Source: Deltaproteobacteria bacterium Ga0077550 (GTDB lineage: Bacteria; Myxococcota_A; Polyangia; Nannocystales; Nannocystaceae). From it: a DNA stretch of 52,146 nt. The stretch is from contig LNFB01000221.1 of NCBI GenBank assembly GCA_001464385.1, positions 1 through 52,146 on the forward strand, given 5' to 3'. Below, one piece after another: positions 11,301-18,912 of this stretch (position 1 is the first letter of the stretch; each line of letters starts with the position of its first letter). The position numbers and the translations under genes are program-made. Below the pieces are notes generated by a model that was not told the origin of the DNA, did not search any database, and saw only the letters and a program-made list of their open reading frames with translations.

Positions 11301-13436
11301 GAGTTCGAGCGCGCGGTCGAGACGATGCTCTCGCGCGGTCGTCTCGGCCAGCTCATCCACGCCAAGCAGGCCCGCGAGGAGCTCGCCGGCGGCGCGCGAC
11401 GGCCCGCGACGTGGGCCGAGTTCTGCAACCTCCCCGACGTCGCGGCGCTCCTCGCCGAGGTCGTCGCCGTGCACACCAACGAGTGGACGACGCCGTGGGG
11501 CGAGGTCCTGAAGGCCCGCGATCGCGGAGGCCCGGGCGTCGCCCATGCGCCGCTCGCCGACGCGTGGCCGAGCAACGCCGCCGCGCTCGGGCTGCCGGCG
11601 GGCAAGCTCCGCTACTACCACCCGCTGCGCCTGCTCGAGTGGCTGACCACCGGCGTGTCGGTCCGCGTGCACCTGCTGCGCAGCAAGCCCGCCGACGTCA
11701 CCGCGAGCCTGGGGATCGGCGGCGAGGCCGGGGACGGCCAGGAGTTCGAGCTGCTCGCAGCGCGCGGCGGCGACGAGATCACGTTCTTCCAGCGCGCCCT
11801 GCTCGCGCGGTCGCTGCCGAGCGACGGCGCCATCACGCGCGCGGCCACGGTGACCGTGCACCACACCGAAGCGGCGATCCCCGAGGTGCCGCTGATGCTG
11901 CGCCGCGGCGAGATCACCCGCGTCGAGCTCTGCGAGCCGGGCTCGACGGTGCTGCGCGTGGCCTCGGGCGTCGGCCCCGACGACAACGGGTTCCTGCTCG
12001 CCGACCGGGCGCAGCGCTTCGATGGCGCGGCGTGCAACCGCGTCGACGTCAGCATCACGCTGTGCTTCAACCGCGATCGACCGGCGAAGGTCGAGCTATC
12101 CCTCGACCACTCGAACTTCAGGATCGTGCCCCGCGACAGCGACGCGTACGCCCACGCCGGTGATGCGCTGCACTGCACGTTCGTGCCGGTCGCGGGCACC
12201 GTCGCGAGCGCGCCTCCGACCGCGCAGCAGGTGCGACTGTACGTGGCGCTGACCTCGGGCGCCGCGGTCGGCGTCACCGGCAAGCTCACGGTCACGGTCG
12301 CCGGCGCTGACGGCAACCCGGGCGCCACCACGACGATCGAGGTGGGCACGCGGGAGCTCGGCGCGGCGGCGAGCGAGCACGGCCGCGATGTCGAGAAGCT
12401 GCAGCTCTACCTCACGCGGATCCTCGCCGAGGGCGCCCCGTGCTACCGCAAGGATCGCAAGCAGCCGACGGACGCTTGGCGACCCGGCGAGCAGGACGGC
12501 GTGCTGCGAGCCCCGACCGTCCTCGCGCTCTGGCGCTTCATCGTCACCTTCGGCGGCAAGGGTGCGTGGGCGCCCAGCTTCACGAAGATCGTCTGCGAGA
12601 AGGGCGAGTACGCGATCCCGAACGCGTTCTCCGGGCAACAGTTCGAGATCCCCGCCCCGCTCGACGCCGACGCGCGCTGGACGGCCCTCGACGCCGAGGC
12701 CAAGCGCCTGATGACGCAGTTCGGGCGGCCGCGCGTGGGCGTGCCGATGATCGGCGAGCTGGTCCGCGCCGCCGCGATGCCCCACGTGCTGCCGCGGCTG
12801 ACGCTCGCGCTGGGCGCCCCGAAGGTCGCCGCACCGCTCTCGGCGAGCGCCGCGACGCTGAAGGCCTTCGAGCAGGCGCTGCTGCTGCCCTCCCCGACCG
12901 CCGCGCCGGAGCAGGCCGCGACCCTCGAGGTGACCGCGGAATCGGTCGCTGGCGACCCCGCGTCGGTCACGTTGGACGTCGTGCTCACCGGGACCGCGTA
13001 CGTCCTGCCGAGCGCAGGCGCGGCCCGGCGGACGCTCGCCGATCTGCTCGCGCACGGGATCACGCTGCGACCGAGCGGGACGATCGACGGCGGCGCGCAT
13101 GCGCTCGAGCTGCGCCAGGGTTCGAGCGTCCTCGCCAAGATCGCCCTGCCCGGCTCGCGCGACCTGTTCGTCGCCAAGGGTGGCGCCGGCGTCGACGTGC
13201 TCTACGTGCAGCGCTGGCTGACGCTCCACCACGACGCCGACGACAAGCCCTACCTCCCCGCGGTGACCGGCAAGTGGGACAAGGCCGGACGACGGGCGCT
13301 CGAGAAGTTCCGGGCCGATCACCTCGACGCGACCGCGGACTTCGCCACGGTCGCGGCTGCGCTCGCGGCCCCGCCCGCACCGAAGGCCGCGATCACCCCA
13401 GCGCCCCCGCCCACCGCCGCAGGAGCCCCGCCGTGA
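8364..13436 (+). CDS. Giant multidomain protein (1690 aa) with amidase-like, M23-like and peptidoglycan-binding segments
   Basis: No signal peptide or membrane helix is visible. Residues about 65-165 look like a papain-fold amidase/NlpC-type domain: a Cys pair at 77-78 in YTNCCMFVEAVL and a His at 155 in GLTHNWFIVD. Around residues 310-370, WHNGIHLEAPVGTPVF followed by VIVRH and AVVHL resembles an M23/LytM domain, but the usual H-x3-D pair reads H-x3-H. Around 1335-1390 (VEKLQLYLTRIL, then TVLALWRF) and 1605-1655 (VDVLYVQRWLTL, then GKWDKAGRRALEKF) are two peptidoglycan-binding-like helices. The C-terminus is a Pro/Ala tail. The middle 900 residues are unassigned. The make-up suggests a cell-wall-directed effector or toxin (inference). 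It overlaps the next gene by GTGA. Confidence 0.75.
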   Translation: MAAPDFPLDPNIFWEIVASFAEYDYSFTGHTPDPSAKPGYPGDLIRRAQDRAPGLATALDADGAQPTNYLGRRYTNCCMFVEAVLVGTALRTHADFGPQWTKERHAWAMNNGQPGEAQFGPPRAYAAVGIADEPLDIATAKPVPGEIYVIQGLTHNWFIVDCDEKGLCLRLEATFANGLHPEIDLPRKGVAGPAGTAAGKDYFGGVVHGGFRRVGPKPEREAWTKALRDRKGFGSTWNWETLQAGLLRDLRAPGGDAYVSMARVRMRPASSGPWLPYAIADATGRPLAGQSALADAWRRTLAANAPFPLGINRTWHNGIHLEAPVGTPVFPFASGELVAARFPLATADGVDQGTVIVRHRFDREALAFLAIDEPKRDDEVEFYSAVVHLQGGPAGATRLVDTLCPPTTPPDACVLAQAELDVFVVDRDGAARELAASAWINACDRPLPAAVELPGIAPRLVVRLEEHERYAAAWTPAAPGPITAPATAHGGLFDADTQTAWALAAPWASEPALRCDVDTTGRWSVRTLTNADDRTWLASTAPPRVTGKPQCMHAAAERTAMAAKGGDVLVTRPGRARFSVTVGAGVRSGVVELPRMVVAVLGSATPGAAPTRWRPCVKVSTAELAAGSIKGAAHVVALHDVDGGRVFETKLALGPDTLALAGAVPGSPRYAYLVGSTVTLGCDTGCCHGADEAATLARHPGAATIGTFVDPDGVAVILGKTPARLVATRMHAAVDGRGAVALQPCVGLSADELAALQEQLAMLRRAAGGEVADRLRAGTSRLVALPIGAGGITVDDDGCVRLPAGTTEFTAHDELWSSEPGVWWFDKSSKQTLPALPATLAWPVLRVLRQPGKPSVRAALVEILLAAPRDRFDDSAKRRWDRVDALRRRVQQDLVAGWVDLAAVERDDPEYTADARWHRWRWLGKVAIGGAGRPTPGGDDSRGGVHLEVFAASNFIDRTIANGRWEELGADIDAEPRTPEFERAVETMLSRGRLGQLIHAKQAREELAGGARRPATWAEFCNLPDVAALLAEVVAVHTNEWTTPWGEVLKARDRGGPGVAHAPLADAWPSNAAALGLPAGKLRYYHPLRLLEWLTTGVSVRVHLLRSKPADVTASLGIGGEAGDGQEFELLAARGGDEITFFQRALLARSLPSDGAITRAATVTVHHTEAAIPEVPLMLRRGEITRVELCEPGSTVLRVASGVGPDDNGFLLADRAQRFDGAACNRVDVSITLCFNRDRPAKVELSLDHSNFRIVPRDSDAYAHAGDALHCTFVPVAGTVASAPPTAQQVRLYVALTSGAAVGVTGKLTVTVAGADGNPGATTTIEVGTRELGAAASEHGRDVEKLQLYLTRILAEGAPCYRKDRKQPTDAWRPGEQDGVLRAPTVLALWRFIVTFGGKGAWAPSFTKIVCEKGEYAIPNAFSGQQFEIPAPLDADARWTALDAEAKRLMTQFGRPRVGVPMIGELVRAAAMPHVLPRLTLALGAPKVAAPLSASAATLKAFEQALLLPSPTAAPEQAATLEVTAESVAGDPASVTLDVVLTGTAYVLPSAGAARRTLADLLAHGITLRPSGTIDGGAHALELRQGSSVLAKIALPGSRDLFVAKGGAGVDVLYVQRWLTLHHDADDKPYLPAVTGKWDKAGRRALEKFRADHLDATADFATVAAALAAPPAPKAAITPAPPPTAAGAPP

Positions 13437-14461
13437 GGGACGAGCGCCTCGACGACGACGCGCTGCCGCGTCACCCGGACGAGCTGCCGTCGATCCAGTT
13501 CCTGCGCGACTGGGCCCAGGGCCACGTCGAGCCCGACGCGGCCTGGCTCGACGACGACGAGATCCTCCACCGCTGGCGCGCGCAGGATCGCCGCGCGGAG
13601 CGGCCGTGGGAGTACAACACCTCGGCGCTCGCGCGCGGACAGAGCGACCCCCTGCACGACGCGGTGCCGCTGCAGTCGCTCGCCGAGCCCCACCGCATCG
13701 GCTTCGTCGTGCTCGATGGGGCGGGCAAACCGTTCGGCGAGCTGGCGTTCGTGCTGCGTCACCGCGACCGCGAGGTCGAGCGCGGCGCGCTGGGCCGCGA
13801 CGCGACCGTGCGCCGCACCGACGTGACCGACGACGACTACACGCTGCAGCTCGTCGACGTCGACGCGGTGACCTGGGGGGCGCGACGCGTGTGCCTCGAC
13901 GAACCGACCACGCTGCACGTGCGCGCCAGCGGGCTCGACGGTGCCACGCTCGAGGTGCGCGTGTTCGAGGAGCTCCGCGAGCGCGACGACGACGTGCTCG
14001 CGACCGCGACCGTGACCGTGCACGGCGGCGTCGGCGTCGTCGCGTGGACCCCCGCGCGGGACGACGTTGCGCCCGACCGCGTCGGCGGTGCCGTGCCGCT
14101 CGTCGCCGAGGTCCGCGATCAGGACGGGCACTGGGCCAAGACCGAGATCCCGCTCGAGGTCGAGCTGCCGGCGATCGCCGCGGCGACCTGGTCGGCGCCG
14201 CACGCCGAGGTCGGCGCCGCGATCGAGCTGTGCGCGACCACCCACGGCTTCGCCGACGGCACCACGCTCGAGTTCGACGTCTGGCGCGTCGACTGGTCCG
14301 GCGACGACGTGCACGTGGAGACGCTCGACGCCGCGACGATCACGGCGGGCGGCGCGACGGCGACGTGGACCCCCGATCGCGCCGGCGAGTACTGGTTCTC
14401 GGCGAGCGTGTCGGCGGCCGAGGTCTGCACCGCCGCGTCGGGTCTACTCGTCGCGACCTGA
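13433..14461 (+). CDS. Protein with tandem Ig-like domains, downstream partner of the giant protein
   Basis: 342 residues from a GTG start whose GTGA overlaps the stop of the large gene, so translation is probably coupled. The N-terminal 60 residues are acidic and contain PSIQFLRDWAQGHVEPDAAWL. After that come three beta-rich modules: a domain about residues 75-140 (GFVVLDGAGKPFGELAF), then one near 150-235 (TTLHVRASGLDGATLEVRVFEE), then one near 250-340 (IELCATTHGFADGTTLEFDV). The modules look like repeats of one Ig-like fold, also seen in the 7931 gene. Its last 18 bp overlap the 3' end of the convergent regulator gene. Possibly an adaptor or carrier for the large protein. Function unknown. 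Confidence 0.75.
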   Translation: MRDERLDDDALPRHPDELPSIQFLRDWAQGHVEPDAAWLDDDEILHRWRAQDRRAERPWEYNTSALARGQSDPLHDAVPLQSLAEPHRIGFVVLDGAGKPFGELAFVLRHRDREVERGALGRDATVRRTDVTDDDYTLQLVDVDAVTWGARRVCLDEPTTLHVRASGLDGATLEVRVFEELRERDDDVLATATVTVHGGVGVVAWTPARDDVAPDRVGGAVPLVAEVRDQDGHWAKTEIPLEVELPAIAAATWSAPHAEVGAAIELCATTHGFADGTTLEFDVWRVDWSGDDVHVETLDAATITAGGATATWTPDRAGEYWFSASVSAAEVCTAASGLLVAT

Positions 14462-15868
14462 GGATCGCACGGGCTTGCGCGGGCGCAGGATGCCGTAGGC
14501 GTCGAGGCGTGCCAGCAGCGTGTTGCGCGAGATGCCGAGCATGCGGGCGGCCCGGGTCTGGTTGCCCGCGCACTGCTCGAGGGCGTCGAGGATCTTCTGC
14601 CGCTCGGGATCCGCGTCGGCGTCGCCGCGCCCGTCCTGACCGACGCGCGCCTGGCCTGCGGGCCCGACCGACGGCGGCAGGTGCTCGAGCGTGATCTCGT
14701 CGCCGGTGCACAGCAGCACCGCGCGCTCCATCGTGTTCTGCAGCTCGCGGATGTTGCCCGGCCAGTGGTGACCCACGAGCCACGCCAGCGCCTCGGGGGT
14801 GATGACCGGCACCGGCGTCCGCTCGGCGCGGCCGCTCGCCTCGTCGACGAAACGGCGCGCGAGCTCGGCGATCTCGCCGGTGCGCTGCCGCAGGGGCGGG
14901 ATCACCAGGGCGATGCCGTTGAGGCGGTAGAACAGGTCGGCGCGGAAGCTGCCGCCCTGCACGGCCCCGCCGAGATCGCGGTTCGTCGCCGCGAGGAAGC
15001 GGACGTCGAACGCCCGCGCCTTGAGCCCACCGACCCGACGGACCTGGCGCTCCTCGAGCACGCGCAGCAGCTTGACCTGCACGCTCATCGGCAGCTCACC
15101 GACCTCGTCGAGGAACACGGTGCCACCGTCGGCAGACTCGAGCAGGCCCTGCTTGGCCTCGACCGCGCCGGTGAAGGAGCCGCGCTCGTGGCCGAAGAGC
15201 TCGCTCTCGAGGAGCTGCTCGCTCAGCGCGCCGCAGTTGAGCGCGAGGAACGGCTTGTCGACCCGCGGCGACATCGCGTGGATCCGCCGCGCGAGCACGT
15301 CCTTGCCGACACCGGTCTCGCCCAGCAGCAGCACGCTGATCGAGCTCTTCGCGACGCGCTCCGCCAGCGCGTGGATGCCCGCCATCGTGCGATCCTCGAT
15401 CACGAGCCCGCCGCCCTCGCCGCGGGCGGCCTGGACGTGCTCGGCCTCGGCGGGGGACTGCAGCATCAGCAGCGCCGAGCCGACCTCGAAGGTCTCGCCG
15501 GGGGCGATGGCCACCTTCTGGCCGGCGACGAGCGCCTTGCCGCGCACGCGGGTGCCGTTGCTGCTGCCGGCGTCGGCGACGACGACCGGCTTGCCCTTCT
15601 CGAGGAACAGGTGCGCGTGCTCGCGCGACACCGACGGGTCGTCGATGCGGAGCTCGACGTCGTCGCCGCGACCGATGCGGATCTGGCCGTGCTCGGGCAG
15701 CGGATGGGTGCTGACGCGCTCGCCGGCGATGACCAGGACGCGACGGATCGCGGCGTCGGGGCGCGGCGCGACCGGCAGCGTGCTCGGCACCTCGACCCGG
15801 CGCGGTCGACCCAGCGGGTTGCCCTCACCCAACGGGTTGTCGCCCTCTGGATCGTTGGGATCGCTCAT
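14444..15868 (-). CDS. FHA-domain sigma-54 dependent transcriptional activator
   Basis: 474 residues. An FHA domain (about 45-135; IRIGRGDDVELRI, VSREHAHL, SSNGTRVRG) replaces the usual receiver, so it should read Thr phosphorylation by Ser/Thr kinases. An AAA+ domain follows with Walker A GETGVGKDVLARR, the sigma-54 contact loop as GSFTGA (instead of GAFTGA), Walker B GTVFLDEVGELP and an R-finger region. The C-terminus is a Fis-type helix-turn-helix (NQTRAARMLGISRNTLLARL). This family is strongly expanded in myxobacteria. Start ATG 15868 precedes SDPNDPEG; the upstream in-frame extension is not needed. The GSFTGA variant might alter sigma-54 contact, but substitutions there occur naturally. 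Confidence 0.92.
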   Translation of the reverse strand: MSDPNDPEGDNPLGEGNPLGRPRRVEVPSTLPVAPRPDAAIRRVLVIAGERVSTHPLPEHGQIRIGRGDDVELRIDDPSVSREHAHLFLEKGKPVVVADAGSSNGTRVRGKALVAGQKVAIAPGETFEVGSALLMLQSPAEAEHVQAARGEGGGLVIEDRTMAGIHALAERVAKSSISVLLLGETGVGKDVLARRIHAMSPRVDKPFLALNCGALSEQLLESELFGHERGSFTGAVEAKQGLLESADGGTVFLDEVGELPMSVQVKLLRVLEERQVRRVGGLKARAFDVRFLAATNRDLGGAVQGGSFRADLFYRLNGIALVIPPLRQRTGEIAELARRFVDEASGRAERTPVPVITPEALAWLVGHHWPGNIRELQNTMERAVLLCTGDEITLEHLPPSVGPAGQARVGQDGRGDADADPERQKILDALEQCAGNQTRAARMLGISRNTLLARLDAYGILRPRKPVRSSGRDE

Positions 15869-15883
15869 GCGCGCTGCGAAGCG

Positions 15884-15889
15884 AGGATA
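15884..15889 (-). promoter_or_regulatory. -10-like element before the FHA activator gene
   Basis: TATCCT on the minus strand, 15 bp before the ATG at 15868. The surrounding text CCTCGGGGTATCCTCG is nearly repeated before selA (CCTCGGGTACCATCG). No clear -35. Read by eye. Confidence 0.3.
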
Positions 15890-15946
15890 CCCCGAGGGCG
15901 CGGGCCCCGTCGAGATCGCCCTCGTCGCTGCACGCACGCGTGATGC

Positions 15947-17146
15947 TCAGAGCAGCGCCACGCCGTCGGGCAGCGCGGCGAAGCGGCTCGCCAGATCGTC
16001 GCGATCGATCCGCACCGCGCCGGGCGGACCGTCGCGACCCGGTCGGCCCTGGACACCTTGGGCGCCCTCGGTGCCCGCGGTCCCGGTCGGCGCGCCCGCA
16101 GCCGAGCTCGATCCCCCGCCCGGGCCCGCGAGCCCCGCCGATCCCCCGGCGCCACCCGACACGTCGAGTCGGATCGTCTCGGCGAGCTCCGGGTGTTTCG
16201 CGTCGACGACCAGCACGATCGATCCGCCGGGGCCGCCCTCGCCGCCGACGCCACCGGGACCTCCCGCACCGCCGTTGCCACCGGCGCCGCCGACCCCTGC
16301 GCTGCCACCCGCGCCACCCGGACCGCCCGAGCCACCCGCACCACCCGCGCCGCCCTCACCGCCGCGCGCGACGATCGTGTAGCCGATCGCGGGATCGAAG
16401 AGCACCACGTCCGAGGCCTCACCCTCGAGGACCAAGAGCCCGAGTCGGCCGTGGTGCGGCGTGCGGACCATCGTCGCGTACGCGGTGATCGAGCCGCCCG
16501 CGAGCCCGGGGGCACCGTTGCCACCCGCGCCGCCGCCCGTGCCGTCGCCGCCGCGACCGCCCGTCGCGTCCGTGCCGCCCGAGCCACCGCTCGACCCGCC
16601 GTTGCCCGACGCGCCGACGTCCCCGCCTGCGCCCGCCGGGCCGGCGACGCCGCCGTCGGTGATGCACGCGTACGAGGGCGGCACGACCTGCTTCACCGCG
16701 GGCACGTGCTGCTGCCGCTTGTACTTCGCCTCGATGGTGAAGCCCGACGCCGCGGTCGCGAGCACGTCGGGGTTCGGCGTGAACCACCCCGACTCGGCGT
16801 CGAAGCTCCCGCCATCGATCGTCAGCGTGAACTCCTCGAAGCCCATCTTGCCGACACGCGAGCTGCGGGCGTCCCCGGCCCAGGTCTCGAGGCGCTTGGT
16901 CTTGTCGCGCTCGACGTGCTTGGCGTTCGCGAACACCACCAGCTGCACGGGGCTGCGCGGGCAGATGCCCTCGCCGCGCAGGCCGACCTCGATCGTCGAG
17001 ACGTCCCACTTGTCCATGTTGACGGTGGTGTGTTTGATGGCGTCGATCGCCAGGAAGCAGCCCGGCGCGGCGAGCAGCGCCGCCGCGAGCACGCCACCCA
17101 GCGGCGCGCGGAGCAGGAGACGAGGGCCGCGGCGTTCCGGGTTCAT
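15947..17146 (-). CDS. Collagen-like, glycine-rich lipoprotein
   Basis: 399 residues. The signal peptide ends in LLAAPGC (lipobox Cys near 29). A folded N-terminal domain of about 160 residues (ending with two Cys-free beta stretches and PPSYACITDGG) precedes a first Gly-rich block (GGSSGGSGGTDATGG). A second small domain (ITAYATMVRTPHHGRLGLLVLEG, VVLFDPAIGYTIVARGG) and a longer GGxGG block follow. After a short beta segment (SIVLVVDAKHPELAETIRLDVSG) comes a GPPG-like end. The alternation suggests a surface fibre or adhesin anchored in the outer membrane (inference). Start ATG 17146 gives a proper signal peptide, unlike the longer in-frame version. It is divergent from a zinc-ribbon gene. Confidence 0.85.
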   Translation of the reverse strand: MNPERRGPRLLLRAPLGGVLAAALLAAPGCFLAIDAIKHTTVNMDKWDVSTIEVGLRGEGICPRSPVQLVVFANAKHVERDKTKRLETWAGDARSSRVGKMGFEEFTLTIDGGSFDAESGWFTPNPDVLATAASGFTIEAKYKRQQHVPAVKQVVPPSYACITDGGVAGPAGAGGDVGASGNGGSSGGSGGTDATGGRGGDGTGGGAGGNGAPGLAGGSITAYATMVRTPHHGRLGLLVLEGEASDVVLFDPAIGYTIVARGGEGGAGGAGGSGGPGGAGGSAGVGGAGGNGGAGGPGGVGGEGGPGGSIVLVVDAKHPELAETIRLDVSGGAGGSAGLAGPGGGSSSAAGAPTGTAGTEGAQGVQGRPGRDGPPGAVRIDRDDLASRFAALPDGVALL

Positions 17147-17216
17147 CGCCCCCGAGCATGGCGGAATTCCAAGCGCGACGTTGCGGCCGCGCCCGTCGGG
17201 CGCGAAGATGCGGGGC

Positions 17217-17795
17217 ATGACGCCGACCTGCCCGCGTTGTGCCCAGACCTCGCTCGCGACCTCCGGGACGCACGGTGTCTGGGTCCAGTACTGCCCGCGC
17301 TGCTGGGGCATGTGGCTCGATCACGCGGCGGTGCAGCACGCGGTGGGGCCGGCGATCGACGGTGCGACCGCGATCGCGGGCGATGCCCTGCCCTGCCCGA
17401 TCTGCCGCGCAGCGATGCGGGCGTGGTCGGCCCGCGAGGTGGTGCTCGATCGCTGCGACGCGCACGGCGTGTGGTTCGATCGCGCCGAGCTCGATGCCCT
17501 CGTCGCGCACGCGCGCGCGGGCGCCGGATCGGGCGGCCTCGCGGTCGCGGGTGGGATCGCCGGCGGCCTCGCGCTCGGGGTCGGCGCGGCGCAGTCCGAG
17601 GCCCAGGGCACCTCGGGCGAGGACACTTTCGCGACGTCCGTCGACGCCGTGAGCGTCGCGATGCCCGTCGTCGACGCCGCGGGCGAGCTCGCGGCCGGAG
17701 CGGGCGAGGTGGTCGTCGCGGGCGCCGAGGCGACCGGCGGCGTGCTCGAGGGGATCGGCGAGGCGGTCGGCGCGATCTTCGATTGGTTCAGCTGA
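17217..17795 (+). CDS. Zinc-ribbon (zf-TFIIB type) protein with a small-residue C-terminal tail
   Basis: 192 residues. Two zinc-ribbon units sit in the first 100 residues: CPRC with YCPRCWGMWLD, and CPIC with LDRCDAHGVWFDRAEL. Both have the CPxC...C..C.G.WFD pattern of TFIIB-type zinc fingers common in small bacterial proteins. The C-terminal 90 residues are Gly/Ala/Val-rich with an amphipathic GIAGGLALGVGA segment that could touch membrane, ending FDWFS. Start ATG 17217 lies 70 bp from the divergent lipoprotein start. The role of the family is unknown. Confidence 0.82.
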   Translation: MTPTCPRCAQTSLATSGTHGVWVQYCPRCWGMWLDHAAVQHAVGPAIDGATAIAGDALPCPICRAAMRAWSAREVVLDRCDAHGVWFDRAELDALVAHARAGAGSGGLAVAGGIAGGLALGVGAAQSEAQGTSGEDTFATSVDAVSVAMPVVDAAGELAAGAGEVVVAGAEATGGVLEGIGEAVGAIFDWFS

Positions 17796-17807
17796 GGCGG
17801 CGGCGGC

Positions 17808-18876
17808 TCATCGCAACCACAGCAACGCGCCGAGGACGAACGCCACGCCGATCCCCACGCCCGCCGTGCGATCGACGAGCCCGATCCACCCCGGCGCGCG
17901 CTCTCCCGCGTTCGCACCGCTCGCCCAGCGCCACGCGCCCGTCCACACCGCGAGCCACGCGACGACCGCGAGCTCGCCATACACGCGCGGCTCGTAGGCG
18001 TTCGCGACCACGAGCAACCCGCAGAGGCCGAGCAACACCGGCACGTGGAGCCGCACGAGGTCACGGGGCGCGTGGGCTCGCAGCAGCCACCACGCGATCG
18101 GCAGGCACGCGACGCTGCCCAGCCACTGCGCGGCGTTGGCGGGCTCGGCGATTGCCGACCAGGCGCAGCTCGTCGCCGAGCCACAGGTGCAGCGCCGCGC
18201 CGCGGACCCCCGGCACCAGCATCGCCACCGCGGCGCGACCCAGGGCGTAGGCGAAGCCGATCCACACCGCCCACGCGATCGTCGTGCGCAGGGCGCCACG
18301 CTCGAGTCGCAGCGCCACGACGAACATCGGCACCAGCGCCACGCTCTCGCGGTTGAACGCGCCCGCGAACACGAGCGCGGCGCACAGCGCCAGCTTGTCG
18401 CGGCGGATCAGATCGACCGCGAGCACCAACGCGACCATCGCCCAGGTGTCCCACGGGTAGAACACGTTCCAGCGGTGCGCGAGGAGCATCGGCAGCGCGA
18501 GCACCGGCAGCACGAGCACCGCGCCGAGTCCCGCGGCCCGCGGCGGCAGATCGCGGGCCATCCCGCGGGCGAGCGCGGCGAGCAGCGCGATCGTGGCCAA
18601 CCACTCCGAGACCCCGAACGCCCACCGCACCGGGACGCCCGCGTCGACGAAGGGCTTGGCGAGCAGCGGCACGAGCACGCGGTGGCCGAAGGGCAGCGGC
18701 GCGCGCAGCTCGATCAGCGCGTCCCAGCTCGCGGGCCCGTACTCGCGGTTCATCGCCAGGCGCAGGACGGCCCAGCACGCGGCGACGACGGCGACCGCGA
18801 CGACGGCGACGATCGCCGCGCGCACGCGCCCGGGGATCACGGCGCGGGGCTCGGAAGCTGGCGACTCGGACGGCAC
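17808..18876 (-). pseudogene. Multi-span membrane protein gene broken by a +1 frameshift
   Basis: From ATG 18876 the protein begins MPSESPASEPRAV, has about eight hydrophobic helices and motifs such as PFGHRVLVPLLAKPF and FNRESVALVPMFVV. These resemble polytopic glycosyltransferase-like membrane proteins with fast-diverging loops. Near 18150, after GDELRLVG, the membrane character leaves this frame and resumes in the neighbouring one (AIAEPANAAQWLGSVACLPIAWWLL through GVAFVLGALLWLR), with a stop at 17808. The span is 1069 nt, one base over a multiple of three, so a single inserted base explains it. Real mutation and assembly error are both possible. Substrate unknown. Confidence 0.75.
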
Positions 18877-18912
18877 GCGGGTGGGCGGGCAGCATGCCGC
18901 ACACCGGTGCCC

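Noticed and set aside
8331..11864. 1177-codon minus-strand ORF
   Set aside because: Shadow of the large multidomain gene, with Arg/Gly/Ala-rich text and no domain.
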